64,000 nt of DNA from Deltaproteobacteria bacterium (GTDB lineage: Bacteria; Desulfobacterota; Desulfomonilia; UBA1062), in contig JAHDKO010000015.1 of the NCBI GenBank assembly GCA_018436855.1, forward strand, positions 1 through 64,000, read 5' to 3'. The notes beneath the pieces were generated by a model. It saw only the letters and a program-made list of their open reading frames with translations, had not been told where the DNA came from and made no database searches. A program made the position numbers and the translations under genes. Shown in pieces: positions 49,869-59,884 of the stretch; the stretch's first letter is position 1, and each line of letters opens with the position of its first letter.

Positions 49869-50701
49869 CTTTGATCCTCCTTATGTAAGTTCTTGATAAG
49901 GACATCCCGCAAGATCACAGGATGTTTTCCTCTTTTTTATTTCTTCGCGACCGTCATGGTCACCGCACTTCACATCCGAACCGGACTGCATCGGTCCCTC
50001 CTGTGTCGTCATTGCCGCAGGCATTCATACGGATGATCCCGGTACCTCCCAGATCACGACCGGCCGTACAACCTGCACCCTGCGGATGATGATATGCCGG
50101 AAAGCTCGGGAAGCGTAGAGTTTCCCTCCACAGAGGTTTTGATAGTATGCAGGGACTATGTTCATTGAAACCTGAATCCCCGGCAGGATAGCCGCCCGGC
50201 CTGAAAGAGAACCGGCCTGACCCGGTATTCTTACCAGCTCCGAACAGCCGCACCTTCTTTTCACGGATGCCGGTTGCCTTCTGCCCGGGATACGGCAGTG
50301 ATCGTAGTCAAGGGTCTGCGTTATTCCTCCTGATTCATATGCGACGCCACATTAGGGTGAACGGATCAAACAAAAACCCTGCTGCCGACAGGCGAGCCCT
50401 TTTCATGGTTCACCCTCCTCTTTTCGTTCCAAAAGAGGACATCTCTACAGATAATTAAATAGCTCGGGTTCCGGCAATCTCAAGAATCATCCCTCTTTGA
50501 GGACTGGCCCAAAGGGGCCGGCCATACTTGACAAATGGGCTCAGAACTATATTATTGAATTGTAAGGTGAAATTATCTTTGCACCATTGTTGTCGCTGTG
50601 TGAACTGAGTGCCGGGTATCATCTTCCATGAGCCTGAACGAGGTTGCCTGGAGAATCACCCTTAAAAGAAGCAACGAGAACATATGAATAAGGAGACAAT
50701 C
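49869..50701. other. Long intergenic region between the HhH array and the trehalose operon
   Basis: More than 800 nt between divergent transcription units. Several short open frames exist (for example 50025-50264, minus) but none has a family resemblance or a good start signal. The right end holds the trehalose-operon promoter. I see no structured RNA that I can name. Confidence 0.45.
50528..50555 (+). promoter_or_regulatory. Promoter of the trehalose operon
   Basis: TTGACA (50528-50533), 16-nt spacer, TATTAT (50550-50555). About 140 nt before the first gene. Confidence 0.65.
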
Positions 50702-51361
50702 ATGGTCGAGCCGTTTTCCGTGCGGGACTGCGCATTGATCGCCATAGCCACGGGCCAGTATGCCTACACCCTGACCGAGCTGCGGGACAGGCTGGAGATC
50801 ATCACCCCCAGCTGCATTTATTATCATTTCTGGGGCGGACTCTTGAGGCCGAAGTTCGACAACCCCGAGTATCAGAACGATTTCGCCATATGGGTTTACC
50901 AGGGTCTTCGCGACAAGCCGCTCGCAGAGCGGATGGCCCTGATCGATCCCTCGAAATACCACGATCTGGAGGATCTCCGGGGCGAGCTCATCGATATTCT
51001 CGAAGAGAGAATCGATGAGAGCGAGCTCCTCCCCTGGATGAAGGCGAATCAGCGCTTCTATTTCGTCAGGTCACAGACAGTGGTGTTTGATACCAGGGTG
51101 AGGCTGGACACGCCGGAGAGGCTGGGTGAGCACATCCCCCACATGTCGCTGGGGAGCGTCTTTTACCATTTCATCGATGCCAGAAGACGGCCGCCCTGGG
51201 GCAGGGATGATTTCAGCCACTGGGTAACCGGTTTCGGCGATGACTATGCCGAGCTGGTTGAGCAGATTTCTCAGATCGATCCGTACTTTACCTCGCTGGT
51301 GGAGCTCAGGGACGAGCTCACCCATGTGTTTGCGGCGCACGCACCGGGAGGAGGCGCATAA
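50702..51361 (+). CDS. DUF5752 family protein, trehalose-locus partner
   Basis: 219 residues, two similar halves: FSVRDCALIAIATGQYAYTL...YYHFWGGLLRPKF and YFVRSQTVVFDTRVRLDTPERL...FYHFIDARRRPPWG, each ending in a DDYAELVEQI/IWVYQGLRD-like segment and LRDEL. This duplicated layout fits DUF5752, known from gene neighbourhoods of trehalose glycosyltransferases. Biochemical role unknown. ATG 50702 has AAGGAG 6 nt upstream; the frame also has ATG at 50684 with a weaker signal. Its stop overlaps the TreT start (TAATG). Confidence 0.8.
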   Translation: MVEPFSVRDCALIAIATGQYAYTLTELRDRLEIITPSCIYYHFWGGLLRPKFDNPEYQNDFAIWVYQGLRDKPLAERMALIDPSKYHDLEDLRGELIDILEERIDESELLPWMKANQRFYFVRSQTVVFDTRVRLDTPERLGEHIPHMSLGSVFYHFIDARRRPPWGRDDFSHWVTGFGDDYAELVEQISQIDPYFTSLVELRDELTHVFAAHAPGGGA

Positions 51362-52599
51362 TGGCCACCCTTCTTGATCAATATGAACAGATCGTGGGTA
51401 CCGATGTCATCGACCAGTTGAGGCAGCTGGCAAAGCTCCTCGGCGGCAAGCGCATCATCCATATCAACTCCACCAAGGCGGGCGGAGGTGTCGCCGAGAT
51501 CCTCCACCGGATCATCCCCTTGAAAAAGGAGCTGGGCATCGATACGGTCTGGGAAACCATCACGGGCGACGCCGACTTCTTCCAGTGCACCAAGCTCATG
51601 CACAACACCCTGCAGGGGAACCGGTTCGATATTCCGGATTATCTGCTCAGGCATTACGAAGCGGTGAACAGGGAGAATGCGGAGAGCCTCCGGGGACTGC
51701 TCGAAGAGGCCGATGTGGTGTTCATCCACGATCCCCAGCCGGCCGCCATGATCGAGAGCATGCCCGCGAGGAAGGGGAAATGGATCTGGCGGTGCCATAT
51801 CGATGTGAGCAGCCCGTACCGGCCGGTGTGGAAGTACCTGCGCGATTTCGTCAGAGGCTACGACGCGAGCGTCTGGTCGCTCTCGGAATTCGCCCAGCGG
51901 CTGCCTCACCCCATGTACCTCATCCCCCCGAGCATCGATCCCTTGAGCGACAAGAATATCGACCTGAGCCCTGAGGAACTCGAGAAGGCGTACACCAGAT
52001 GGGGCCTCGATCCTGAGCGGCCCATCATCACCCAGATATCCCGCTTCGACCGCTTCAAAGACCCGCTGGGGGTCGTCAGAGCCTACCGGCTGGTCAAGGA
52101 GTTCACGCCGGTGCAGCTCATTCTCGCCGGGGGAGGGGCCACTGACGACCCCGAGGGCGAGGAGGTGTTCAACGAGGTCAAGACCAGCGTGGGTGACGAC
52201 CCGGATGTTCACATCCTGCTCCTGCCACCCGACGACAACCTCACCATCAATGCCCTGCAGCGGATATCGGATATCATCCTCCAGAAGTCCACCCGCGAAG
52301 GGTTCGGGCTGACCGTGACCGAGGCGCTCTGGAAGGGCAAGCCGGTGCTCGGAGGCGATACCGGCGGGATAAGGCTTCAGGTGGTCAACCATCACACCGG
52401 GTTTCTCGTCAACACACCCGAAGGCGCGGCCCTGCGCATCCGGTATCTCCTCAAGCGCAGGGAAAAGCTCGAAGAGATGGGTCAGAAGGCCATGGAGTTC
52501 GTCCGGGAGAACTTTCTCATCACCCGTCATCTGCGCGAGTATCTCACCCTGATCTTTGCCGTTGCCAACGAAACCCAGGACAGGATCGAGCTGTTATGA
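51361..52599 (+). CDS. treT: Trehalose glycosyl-transferring synthase (TreT-type GT4)
   Basis: 412 residues, GT-B fold. Opening HINSTKAGGGVAEILHRIIPL, FIHDPQPAAMI, WRCHIDVSSP, the acceptor/donor segment ISRFDRFKDPLGVVRAY and the EX7E signature (STREGFGLTVTEAL) match TreT, which joins an activated glucose to glucose to form trehalose directly and can run in reverse. Sits between DUF5752 and the OtsB gene with overlaps on both sides (TAATG, ATGA), so it is co-translated with them. Confidence 0.88.
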   Translation: MATLLDQYEQIVGTDVIDQLRQLAKLLGGKRIIHINSTKAGGGVAEILHRIIPLKKELGIDTVWETITGDADFFQCTKLMHNTLQGNRFDIPDYLLRHYEAVNRENAESLRGLLEEADVVFIHDPQPAAMIESMPARKGKWIWRCHIDVSSPYRPVWKYLRDFVRGYDASVWSLSEFAQRLPHPMYLIPPSIDPLSDKNIDLSPEELEKAYTRWGLDPERPIITQISRFDRFKDPLGVVRAYRLVKEFTPVQLILAGGGATDDPEGEEVFNEVKTSVGDDPDVHILLLPPDDNLTINALQRISDIILQKSTREGFGLTVTEALWKGKPVLGGDTGGIRLQVVNHHTGFLVNTPEGAALRIRYLLKRREKLEEMGQKAMEFVRENFLITRHLREYLTLIFAVANETQDRIELL

Positions 52600-53432
52600 G
52601 AATCGGGAGGAAAAAGAAGAGACCAAAGGTCATCGGTCTGCCGGACTTCTGGGATGTTCTGTCCCGTCACGAAACGAAGCTCCTGGCCCTGGACTACGAC
52701 GGGACCCTGGCCCCTTTCTGCGTCCAGCGCATGCAGGCGTACCCATATCCGGGCGTCCCCCGCATCCTGGAGGGCATCTCGCGGCGCAGGGATACCGTGC
52801 TCGCGATCGTCTCGGGACGCCCGCTGGCCGAGGTGCTTATCCTGGCGGGACCGTTCGACGGGATCGTGATCGGCAGCCACGGGATGGAAAAACGGCTGGC
52901 CACCGGGGATATCGTGATCAAGACCGCCGAACAGGGGCAGATACAGGGGCTGGCTTGTGCCCAGAGCGCCGCAGAGGAAATCGGATTGCGTGAACTCATA
53001 GAGCTGAAACCCGCCAGCGTGGCCCTGCATACCCGGGGCCTCGACCCGAAAGAGGCCGAACGTTTCGAGGACCGGGCTGCCCGCCTCTGGAGAGCGTTCT
53101 CGGACCGGCACGGTCTGGAGGTCCGCAGATTCAACGGCGGGGTGGAGGTGCGCGCCACGGGATGGAACAAGGGAGACGCCCTGGAAGAACTGTGCCGGGG
53201 GATGCCCGCGGGAAGTGCGTACGTCTATCTCGGAGACGACGATACCGACGAAGACGCCTTCCGCACAATCCGCACCCGCGGCTACGGCATCAGGGTAGGG
53301 GATGCGGGCCGGCCCACCGCGGCCCGGGGATTTCTGCCCGACATACCGGCGGTCAGGGATTTTCTGGAGGCATGGGCAAACCTTGCCATACCCGCCCTTA
53401 AGGAGAAGATATTATGGATCCGGGACGGTTAG
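52596..53432 (+). CDS. otsB: Trehalose-6-phosphate phosphatase
   Basis: 278 residues. HAD phosphatase with the nucleophile motif LALDYDGTLAPF (D33, D35), the SGRP segment (AIVSGRPLAEV) and the magnesium site YLGDDDTDEDAF. The trehalose-phosphatase fold is confirmed by the ALHTRGLDPKEAERF and GVEVRATGWNKGDAL segments. Removes phosphate from trehalose-6-phosphate. Starts in an ATGA overlap with TreT and overlaps OtsA by 19 nt. Confidence 0.93.
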   Translation: MRIGRKKKRPKVIGLPDFWDVLSRHETKLLALDYDGTLAPFCVQRMQAYPYPGVPRILEGISRRRDTVLAIVSGRPLAEVLILAGPFDGIVIGSHGMEKRLATGDIVIKTAEQGQIQGLACAQSAAEEIGLRELIELKPASVALHTRGLDPKEAERFEDRAARLWRAFSDRHGLEVRRFNGGVEVRATGWNKGDALEELCRGMPAGSAYVYLGDDDTDEDAFRTIRTRGYGIRVGDAGRPTAARGFLPDIPAVRDFLEAWANLAIPALKEKILWIRDG

Positions 53433-54889
53433 TGGTCGTATCCAATCGCCTGCCCGTCGTGATCAAACGGGCAGGCTCGAGCCAGTGGCAGATCAGCCCC
53501 GGATCGGGCGGGCTGGTAACCGCCATGGGACCGGTTCTGAAACACCGGGGAGGGCTGTGGCTGGGCTGGCTCGGCATCCCCCGGGAAGACTGCCCGAGCG
53601 AGAGGCGCCTGAACGGTCTCCTCACAACGGGAACGAGCAGGACGGGATATTCCCTGAGATACGTGCACCTGCGCAGGGAGGAGATCGAAAAGTACTACTA
53701 TGGTTTTTCAAACGAGATTCTCTGGCCCCTGTTCCACGATCTCTTCAGCCACTGCAACTTCGATCCGTGCTACTGGGAGACCTATCAGCAGGTGAACAGA
53801 AAATTCGCCGAGCACGTCAAGAACCACACCCACAAGGGCGACTATCTCTGGGTGCACGACTACCAGCTCATCCTGGTGGCGCGCGAGCTCAGACGGCTGG
53901 GCCTCGACCGGCAGATAGGGTTCTTTCTCCACATCCCCTTTCCGCCGCTCGATATCTTTCTGAAGCTTCCCTGGAGGTTCCAGATCCTGGAGGCCCTGCT
54001 CGAGTACGACCTCATCGGTTTTCAGACCGCACGCGACCGGAGGAACTTCATCGGCTGCGTGCGTGCGCTCCTGGGACTGAAGGTCTCGGGCAGGGGACAG
54101 GTGAACACCATCACCCTTGACGACCGCCAGGTCCTTGCGGGCTCGTTCCCCATCAGCATCGACTACCGGGAGTTCGCCGATTTTGCCAAGACCCAGGAGG
54201 TGGCGGACCAGGCGTGGATCATCCATGCGAACCTGCCCAGGAGGCAGATTATCCTGGGCGTCGACCGCCTGGACTATACCAAGGGCATCCCCCAGCGGCT
54301 GCTCGCCTTCGAGAACGCGCTCGCGCGCTATCCCGAGATGAGGAGGAAGGTCACCCTGCTCCAGGTGGTGGTGCCCAGCCGGCAGGGGGTGGAGGAGTAC
54401 GAGAAGCTCAGGCACGAGATCGAGCGGCTGGTGGGCGAGATCAACGGCAAATACACCGAGGTGGGCTGGACCCCGGTACACTACATCTTCCGGTCCCTGC
54501 CCCGGAAAGAGCTGGTGGCCTACTACCGGACCTGCGAGATCGCACTCGTCACCCCCTTGAAAGACGGCATGAACCTGGTGGCCAAGGAATACTGCGCGAG
54601 CAGCACCGAGGGGAACGGGGTCCTGATCCTGAGCGAGTTCGCCGGGGCCGCGGCCCAGTTCTACCCCCACGCCCTGCTCGTCAATCCCTATGACCTCGAA
54701 GGCGTGGCCGACGCCATCTACCAGGCGTTCACCATGGGCCAGGAAGAGCGGCAGTCCCGGATGAGGAGGCTCCAGGCCGCGATCCAGAAAAACGACATCG
54801 TGAACTGGGTCAATTCCTTCCTGCGGGCGGGCATTTCCAAGGACCTCAACGACTTCCCGCAGATGGAGTTCTTCGTGCCCAAGCAGTGA
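53414..54889 (+). CDS. otsA: Trehalose-6-phosphate synthase
   Basis: 491 residues, GT20. [74 protein letters not shown] and [13 protein letters not shown] are all standard. Transfers glucose from a nucleotide sugar to glucose-6-phosphate. ATG 53414 has AAGGAG at the right distance inside the end of otsB. Together with OtsB it gives a second, phosphate-dependent trehalose route beside TreT. Confidence 0.96.
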   Translation: MDPGRLVVVSNRLPVVIKRAGSSQWQISPGSGGLVTAMGPVLKHRGGLWLGWLGIPREDCPSERRLNGLLTTGTSRTGYSLRYVHLRREEIEKYYYGFSNEILWPLFHDLFSHCNFDPCYWETYQQVNRKFAEHVKNHTHKGDYLWVHDYQLILVARELRRLGLDRQIGFFLHIPFPPLDIFLKLPWRFQILEALLEYDLIGFQTARDRRNFIGCVRALLGLKVSGRGQVNTITLDDRQVLAGSFPISIDYREFADFAKTQEVADQAWIIHANLPRRQIILGVDRLDYTKGIPQRLLAFENALARYPEMRRKVTLLQVVVPSRQGVEEYEKLRHEIERLVGEINGKYTEVGWTPVHYIFRSLPRKELVAYYRTCEIALVTPLKDGMNLVAKEYCASSTEGNGVLILSEFAGAAAQFYPHALLVNPYDLEGVADAIYQAFTMGQEERQSRMRRLQAAIQKNDIVNWVNSFLRAGISKDLNDFPQMEFFVPKQ

Positions 54890-54952
54890 TCCTCCGGCCC
54901 CTTCAGATCCTGGAAAGCGGTCCTCCTCAGTGGATGTTCCCTGCAGCCGGAC

Positions 54953-54993
54953 AAAAAATCCCGGCAGGGCCTTTTTTGAGGCCCTGCCGGGAT
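54953..54993 (-). terminator. Terminator at the end of the 55040-56704 gene
   Basis: ATCCCGGCAGGGCC (54958-54971) pairs perfectly with 54980-54993 across an 8-nt loop. On the minus strand it is followed by TTTTTTGTCC, so it ends the lipoprotein gene; it also lies between convergent genes and may protect the trehalose operon's end. Confidence 0.85.
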
Positions 54994-55039
54994 TCGCGGT
55001 CTGGTGCACCACCGCCCTTACGTGCGGTAATGCGGAAGC

Positions 55040-56704
55040 TCAGTCTTCCGGGAAAACGGTCTTGACGCCCAGGCTGATGCCTGCCTCATCAGGCTCGTCC
55101 GCGTCACTCATCATGACGAAGAACTGGCCGTCCCGGGTGGCTATCCCGAGCAGGTCTTCATCTTCCACTTCCCCTGCCACCACGAAGTAGTCGAGAGTCA
55201 GCTGTGCCTCGTCGTGGCTGGTGAATGCCTCGTATGTAGTGGGGACTTCTTCAATGCCCTCGTACGAGTCATAGAACCAGCCGGTAGCCGCGCCATTCGC
55301 CATGGTCAGATTGGCTCTCGCGGTGTAAACCGCTGTCGCCCCGGCGAGCGGGGCGACGGTAGTATCGGAGTACAGCTCCGAGAGGTAGTATTCGCCGTTC
55401 AGGCTCGATACACTCCAGGCATCCTTGCTCGATGTCCGTACCAGGACGCTGATTTGCGCCTCGGCAGCTGATTCGTCATAGAAGGGCACCACGATCACGT
55501 CGCCGCCCTTGGCCACCATGCCGGACAGTGAGCCGTCGGGGGAATTCACGGTGATCCGGCCCGTGCCTGCGTCGATCGAGTAGGTGCCGGATTCACCTTC
55601 GGCGGTGTAGCCCCCGCTTCCGTTGAAGGCTGCCACCACTATCTCGGAAGCCGCATAGGCGGTGCCGCTGACCGTCTCCCTGCCGAGCTCCATGAGCAGG
55701 TAGGTGCCGGAGATGTCGGCGGCGGTGAGGGACGTGTCGCGCTTGCACAGGATGGAGATGCCCACGTCCCCGTCCAAGGCGTCCATGTCGGGCATGACGA
55801 CGATCTCGCGGTCAAAGGTCATGAAGCCCGGCTCGGAAGAATTGCCGTCGAACGTGATTACCCCCGCAACATTCCTGGCATATTCGCCGCTGTATGTTCC
55901 GCTCGAAGGCGACTCCTCGACAGCGGTGTAGGTGGTGTCCGTCACGAAGGTCATGTAGCCCGCGCCCGCGTTGGATCCGTTGCCGCCGGCCGGGGTGTCG
56001 AAGAACAGGTAGCAGTAGTTGTAGGTTCCCCACAGGAGATCAGTGGTCACGTTGTCAGAGAGAGGCGCGTCCGGGTCGATCCCGGCGACCGGGGTCTCGT
56101 CCACGACGACGCTGCTGGTTGCCTTCTTGGTGATCGTGAGGTTGCCTTCGGCAACGGTGAAATCCAGGGCGTCGAAGAGCGCGTCGATCCCGTCGTGGTT
56201 GACCGTGCAGTCGCCGGAGAAGGGGTCGAAGTCCTCGTCCACGCCGAAGCCGTTAAAGATGTTCGCGAAAAGTGCCTGCACGTCACCGAGCGCGGAGGCG
56301 ATCGCATCATCGGTGACCTCGGACGGGTCGGCGTACGCGTCCTCCGGATCACCCGACTCCATAGCCATTGCCAGGGCCAGCATGGTCAGGGGGTTGACAT
56401 TGGCCGTGCCGGGGCCCGCGGCATAGGAAAACCATCTCTCTTCACCGGCCTCGGCCTTGATCACGAAGGGCGGGGTCAGGCCGTCGACAACGAAGGTGAA
56501 GCTCCCGTCCGCCCCGATGTTCTCGGGACCCAGCTCCTGGCCGTTCGCGTCCTTGAGCGTGACCGTGCCGGAGATGGCGGCCCCGGAGGACGCGATGCCC
56601 GTAACCGTGGATGGGTTGTTCGAGCTGCTGCTGTCCGAGCAGCCTGCGAGTGCCAGCAGGGTGCACAGCACGGACGCAAAAAGAAATCCTTTGAGCTTTT
56701 TCAT
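55040..56704 (-). CDS. Large lipoprotein with repeated Ser/Gly-rich beta sequence
   Basis: 554 residues. Signal peptide MKKLKGFLFASVLCTLLALAGC with lipobox LAGC and a Ser/Asn-rich spacer (SDSSSSNNPST). The next part looks like a carboxypeptidase-regulatory/beta-sandwich domain (GAAISGTVTLKDANGQELG, ADGSFTFVVDGL), then a helical region (SALGDVQALFANIFNGFGVDEDFDPF), and the rest consists of beta-rich segments (LLWGTYNYCYLFFDTPAGG, SGTYSGEYARNVAGVITFDG, GRITVNSPDGSLSG). No catalytic motif. Role unknown; exported surface or periplasmic protein. Confidence 0.78.
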   Translation of the reverse strand: MKKLKGFLFASVLCTLLALAGCSDSSSSNNPSTVTGIASSGAAISGTVTLKDANGQELGPENIGADGSFTFVVDGLTPPFVIKAEAGEERWFSYAAGPGTANVNPLTMLALAMAMESGDPEDAYADPSEVTDDAIASALGDVQALFANIFNGFGVDEDFDPFSGDCTVNHDGIDALFDALDFTVAEGNLTITKKATSSVVVDETPVAGIDPDAPLSDNVTTDLLWGTYNYCYLFFDTPAGGNGSNAGAGYMTFVTDTTYTAVEESPSSGTYSGEYARNVAGVITFDGNSSEPGFMTFDREIVVMPDMDALDGDVGISILCKRDTSLTAADISGTYLLMELGRETVSGTAYAASEIVVAAFNGSGGYTAEGESGTYSIDAGTGRITVNSPDGSLSGMVAKGGDVIVVPFYDESAAEAQISVLVRTSSKDAWSVSSLNGEYYLSELYSDTTVAPLAGATAVYTARANLTMANGAATGWFYDSYEGIEEVPTTYEAFTSHDEAQLTLDYFVVAGEVEDEDLLGIATRDGQFFVMMSDADEPDEAGISLGVKTVFPED

Positions 56705-57113
56705 TGATATTCCTCCTCAGTAGCTTTTTATTCTCTTACACCATGAAAATCCTCGGTGGTGAGGCTTTTTTGACCGGCATCTGCATGATATATCTATATC
56801 GTGAACAGTTTTTAATTACTTAATTTACCTTATCAAAGACACTGTTTCAACCCGAATCGGTATGCTGCAAGAAATCAAGCGGTTAAGAAAATGGAGGAGC
56901 CAAGGGTGATGCCATACCGGCGGGCAGGTGCGCCCGGGCAGAACCCTTTTTAAGCTTCCTGTCCCGGGTTCCTTCCCGCGCCTGAAGCCGGGCGGGGTGC
57001 TCGATACCGGGGGTGAACCTGATTTGCGGCACAGGCATGGTTCGTGCTTGTAACCCGGGGAGGAAACCCTTTCAAGGGATATGGACAGGGGCAATGGTCT
57101 GATCAGGAGTTGA
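56705..57113. other. Divergent intergenic region between two lipoprotein genes
   Basis: About 400 nt between divergently read lipoprotein genes. Its left part is AT-rich and likely holds promoters for both; a weak CCTC/GAGG hairpin with TTTTTT is at 56748-56773. I identify no gene or known RNA. Confidence 0.4.
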
Positions 57114-58097
57114 ATGCTTATGACAAAAAAACAGTTGAGGAGCATGGTATTGGCGGTTTTCACGGCAGTTTTTCTGAGCGCGTGCGGGGCCGAGTCATCG
57201 AGCGAGGACGATTCCACCGCCACCGGCGCAGGCCTTCATACCTTTACCGAAGACGTACAATTATGTACTCCGTACCTCGGGTCCAGTTCCCTGGACCAGT
57301 GGGCCGCCTGGGACCCGGACAATGCCGGGAGCGTGCTCGGCCGGATGTTCGATCCGGGGATGGGCGGAGACGAGAGTCTCTATGCCCATAGTGTAATCCT
57401 GGATGACCATATAGAGCTGGTCAACCGGTTCAGCGACTATTGGGACCAGGACGGCGAGCACATCGGAGACGGCGTGACCATGACGGTGGACACGGGCGTG
57501 GAGTCGGTGGTTATCCCGTATCTCGACCAATATACCTTCGGCGGGATGTCGGTGGCCGTGGACAGGATGGTCATCCTGCAATCGGGCGATCTGACCGTCC
57601 GGATGGCCTTTGCCGTCGACGGGGAGATAGAGACGATCGTGGATCAGTACGAGATCGGCGACACCGATGCGGGCGTCTTCTACACCGTCAGGGACGGCGA
57701 CTACCGGGCGCTGTGGCAGGCAAGCGTGAGAGATGCGAGGACACAGCACATGTGGGAAGGCGACGTCTCTCAGAAGTGGTTCAGAATCACCGAATGCTCG
57801 GATGCCGGCTGGGAGGTCATGGGGGGAGGAAGCGTGGCCGGGGACGATTCGATGATGGCCTTCAGCGCCATCAGCCATGAAGACCCTGAGTCAGACGACG
57901 AGTTCTACCTCGCCATCAGCCTCCAAGAGCTGAACAACGGGACCTCCCCCGCTGCCGGGGTCTTCGATGCGGCGGCGGATCCTCCTGATGGTGAGGAAGA
58001 GCGGGCCTATATCACGAAAACCAGCAGCAAATGCCTCGGGTTCCTGGGAAATACCGCATATCCCAACGACGTGGATGAGCTCGACTGGATATTCTGA
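57114..58097 (+). CDS. Lipoprotein of unknown function
   Basis: 327 residues. Signal peptide with lipobox LSAC (…TAVFLSACGAES), then an acidic Ser/Asp spacer. The mature part is beta-rich (IELVNRFSDYWDQDG, VESVVIPYLDQYTFGG, MVILQSGDLTVRMAFAVDG) with no known motif and two C-terminal-half cysteines (ECSDAG, SSKCLG). AGGAG is 4 nt before ATG 57114 and 10 nt before ATG 57120. Divergent from the 55040 lipoprotein; the two are not obviously homologous. Confidence 0.75.
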   Translation: MLMTKKQLRSMVLAVFTAVFLSACGAESSSEDDSTATGAGLHTFTEDVQLCTPYLGSSSLDQWAAWDPDNAGSVLGRMFDPGMGGDESLYAHSVILDDHIELVNRFSDYWDQDGEHIGDGVTMTVDTGVESVVIPYLDQYTFGGMSVAVDRMVILQSGDLTVRMAFAVDGEIETIVDQYEIGDTDAGVFYTVRDGDYRALWQASVRDARTQHMWEGDVSQKWFRITECSDAGWEVMGGGSVAGDDSMMAFSAISHEDPESDDEFYLAISLQELNNGTSPAAGVFDAAADPPDGEEERAYITKTSSKCLGFLGNTAYPNDVDELDWIF

Positions 58098-58230
58098 GCC
58101 TTCACCAACCCGGGGCAATAATTCACCTATGCCGGCGCAGAGCCGGGGCCGGGTGCTCGCAGGGCCGCATGGAAAGCGGTCAGGCCCGGACCCCGTCCAG
58201 ATCCTTCTGCCGGATGAGCAGACGTGAATC

Positions 58231-59730
58231 TCAATGATCCGCGGCCAGCCCGGGCAGCACCGAAGCCCATCCATGCGGAAAATCCCGGGCAAAGGATGTG
58301 CGTGCATACCCTTCCTGCTGCCGCTGGAGGCATTCGGCTGAAGAGGGCAGGTACAGGGAAATTCCCGAGAGGCTGGAATTGATTGCCGTGTGGTTCACCA
58401 CGAAGCGTTTTTCCGACACGAGTGAATCCAACTCAGGATCGCCCAGGGCCGAGACGAGCGGCAGCAGGTCGGCCATGGGGTATCGGCCCCGGTGCCTGCC
58501 GGGGATAAAGCGGGCCTCCCGGGCCGCTCTCCTGATGAGGGGCAGCCTGCCCGGGTCTCCCACGGCCTGATGGAACGATTGCACAAAGGCATGGAAGTCA
58601 TCTCCCAGATCAAGGGCCGTGGCCGAGATGTCGAACTGGCGGGAGTCCCCGTAGGTGTCCCGGTAGGCCTCGACCACGTCGTAGGCGATACCCCCGGGGG
58701 TCCATGCCGCTCTTTGCCCCAGCCTCTTGAGCAGCATCGTGTAATCCAGGCCCATGGTGGGGATGGCGGTCTGGTTGCCCACCAGATACCGGGCGCATTC
58801 CCGGAGCTCCCACGCGGTTTCGATATCACCCATGGAGCACATATCGAGCACGAGCACGTCCACGGGGTTTTTGGCGAGGGCCTGCCGCAGCGAGGCGATC
58901 TCGAAGTTCTTTGCGTACTCCGCCGAACGATCCTCAGGGGGCGGGGAGGTTCCACCGGCGAACCAGCCGTTCCCGTGGCCGGTGATGCACAGGAGCACGC
59001 GGTCCGAGGGGAAGTTGTCCTTGACGAAGTGCACGAAGCGCGAAAGGGTCCCGGCGTCGGTGGCGTCGAGGTTGACGTGCCCGCCGCGAAGCGGCAGGAG
59101 GTATCCCGCCTGCCGGTCGAGCAGGGCCCCGATCCGCTCCCTGGCCAAAGGATCGGACTGCTCGAGCACATAACGGCTGCCCTGCCTGGTATAGCAGCCG
59201 GACAGAAAAATCCGGTCCCCCTCATTTTCAAGGCGCCCCAGTATGGCCCGCTCGAAGCGTTCCGCGTCCACGGATCGGGGGATGTCCACGGACACCGGTG
59301 TTCTGACGACCTTCAGGTAATCCTCTTGAGTGACGAGAAAGAGCCTGGTCCCTTTCCAGGCGCTCAGGATGCTGTCGCGGGAGACATCGTCGTCGCGGTC
59401 CACGAAGACCACGATGGGGGCGCCGGCTACTGCCGGCGACCCGGCGCAGATCTCCCTCAAGTTTTTGATCTGGTCTCTCTCCAGAGAGTTGTCCCCGGCC
59501 AGGTAAAAGGCCAGGGTCCAGCTTTCCCGGGGCGGGGAGGTTCCGGACAGGGGAAGGTGGGTCAGAAGCCTGGCGGTCATATCCGGATTCAGGATGAGAG
59601 CGCCGGAGCCTGCGGCTGCGATCGCGAGCGCCAGGAGCAGCGTCTTCACGGCCCGGCCCGCGCTCCTTCCTGCCCGGGTTGCACCCGGTCTGAAGATGCC
59701 CTTTATTCCGCGGCGGCTGAACGCGTTCAT
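58231..59730 (-). CDS. Clostripain-family (C11) cysteine peptidase, exported or membrane-anchored
   Basis: 499 residues. A basic N-terminus and hydrophobic segment (about 29-48, VKTLLLALAIAAAGSGALIL) suggest a signal anchor. The C11 fold is shown by WTLAFYLAGDNSLE (70-83), ITGHGNGW with the catalytic His at about 252, and LVLDMCSMG with the catalytic Cys at about 298. Clostripain relatives cleave after Arg/Lys and often self-process. There is an inserted segment (about 175-222) between the first strands. Ends without its own U-tract terminator. Neighbours are exported proteins but no dedicated partner is evident. Confidence 0.9.
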   Translation of the reverse strand: MNAFSRRGIKGIFRPGATRAGRSAGRAVKTLLLALAIAAAGSGALILNPDMTARLLTHLPLSGTSPPRESWTLAFYLAGDNSLERDQIKNLREICAGSPAVAGAPIVVFVDRDDDVSRDSILSAWKGTRLFLVTQEDYLKVVRTPVSVDIPRSVDAERFERAILGRLENEGDRIFLSGCYTRQGSRYVLEQSDPLARERIGALLDRQAGYLLPLRGGHVNLDATDAGTLSRFVHFVKDNFPSDRVLLCITGHGNGWFAGGTSPPPEDRSAEYAKNFEIASLRQALAKNPVDVLVLDMCSMGDIETAWELRECARYLVGNQTAIPTMGLDYTMLLKRLGQRAAWTPGGIAYDVVEAYRDTYGDSRQFDISATALDLGDDFHAFVQSFHQAVGDPGRLPLIRRAAREARFIPGRHRGRYPMADLLPLVSALGDPELDSLVSEKRFVVNHTAINSSLSGISLYLPSSAECLQRQQEGYARTSFARDFPHGWASVLPGLAADH

Positions 59731-59809
59731 GGCCCAGTATGATCACACCCTGAAGGGCAAAAGGTCAACGGGAATCATCCTGTTTCTTCCACGCTCCCGG
59801 TTTCCGCAT

Positions 59810-59845
59810 GGTGCAAGGCCGCTCACTCGGAAGCGGCCTTGCACC
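59810..59845. terminator. Strong hairpin between the solute-binding and peptidase genes
   Basis: GGTGCAAGGCCGCT (59810-59823) pairs perfectly with 59832-59845 across an 8-nt loop. It lies just downstream of the 59885-60619 gene on the minus strand but no U-tract follows there, so it may be a weak terminator or mRNA-stabilising hairpin. Confidence 0.6.
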
Positions 59846-59884
59846 GTGTAAGGGTGTGGTGTTTTTAGCGCCCGGCCCTGTGTG

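Noticed and set aside
50025-50264. 79-codon minus-strand frame in the gap before the trehalose operon
   Set aside because: No start signal and no family resemblance; two other frames of similar length overlap it.
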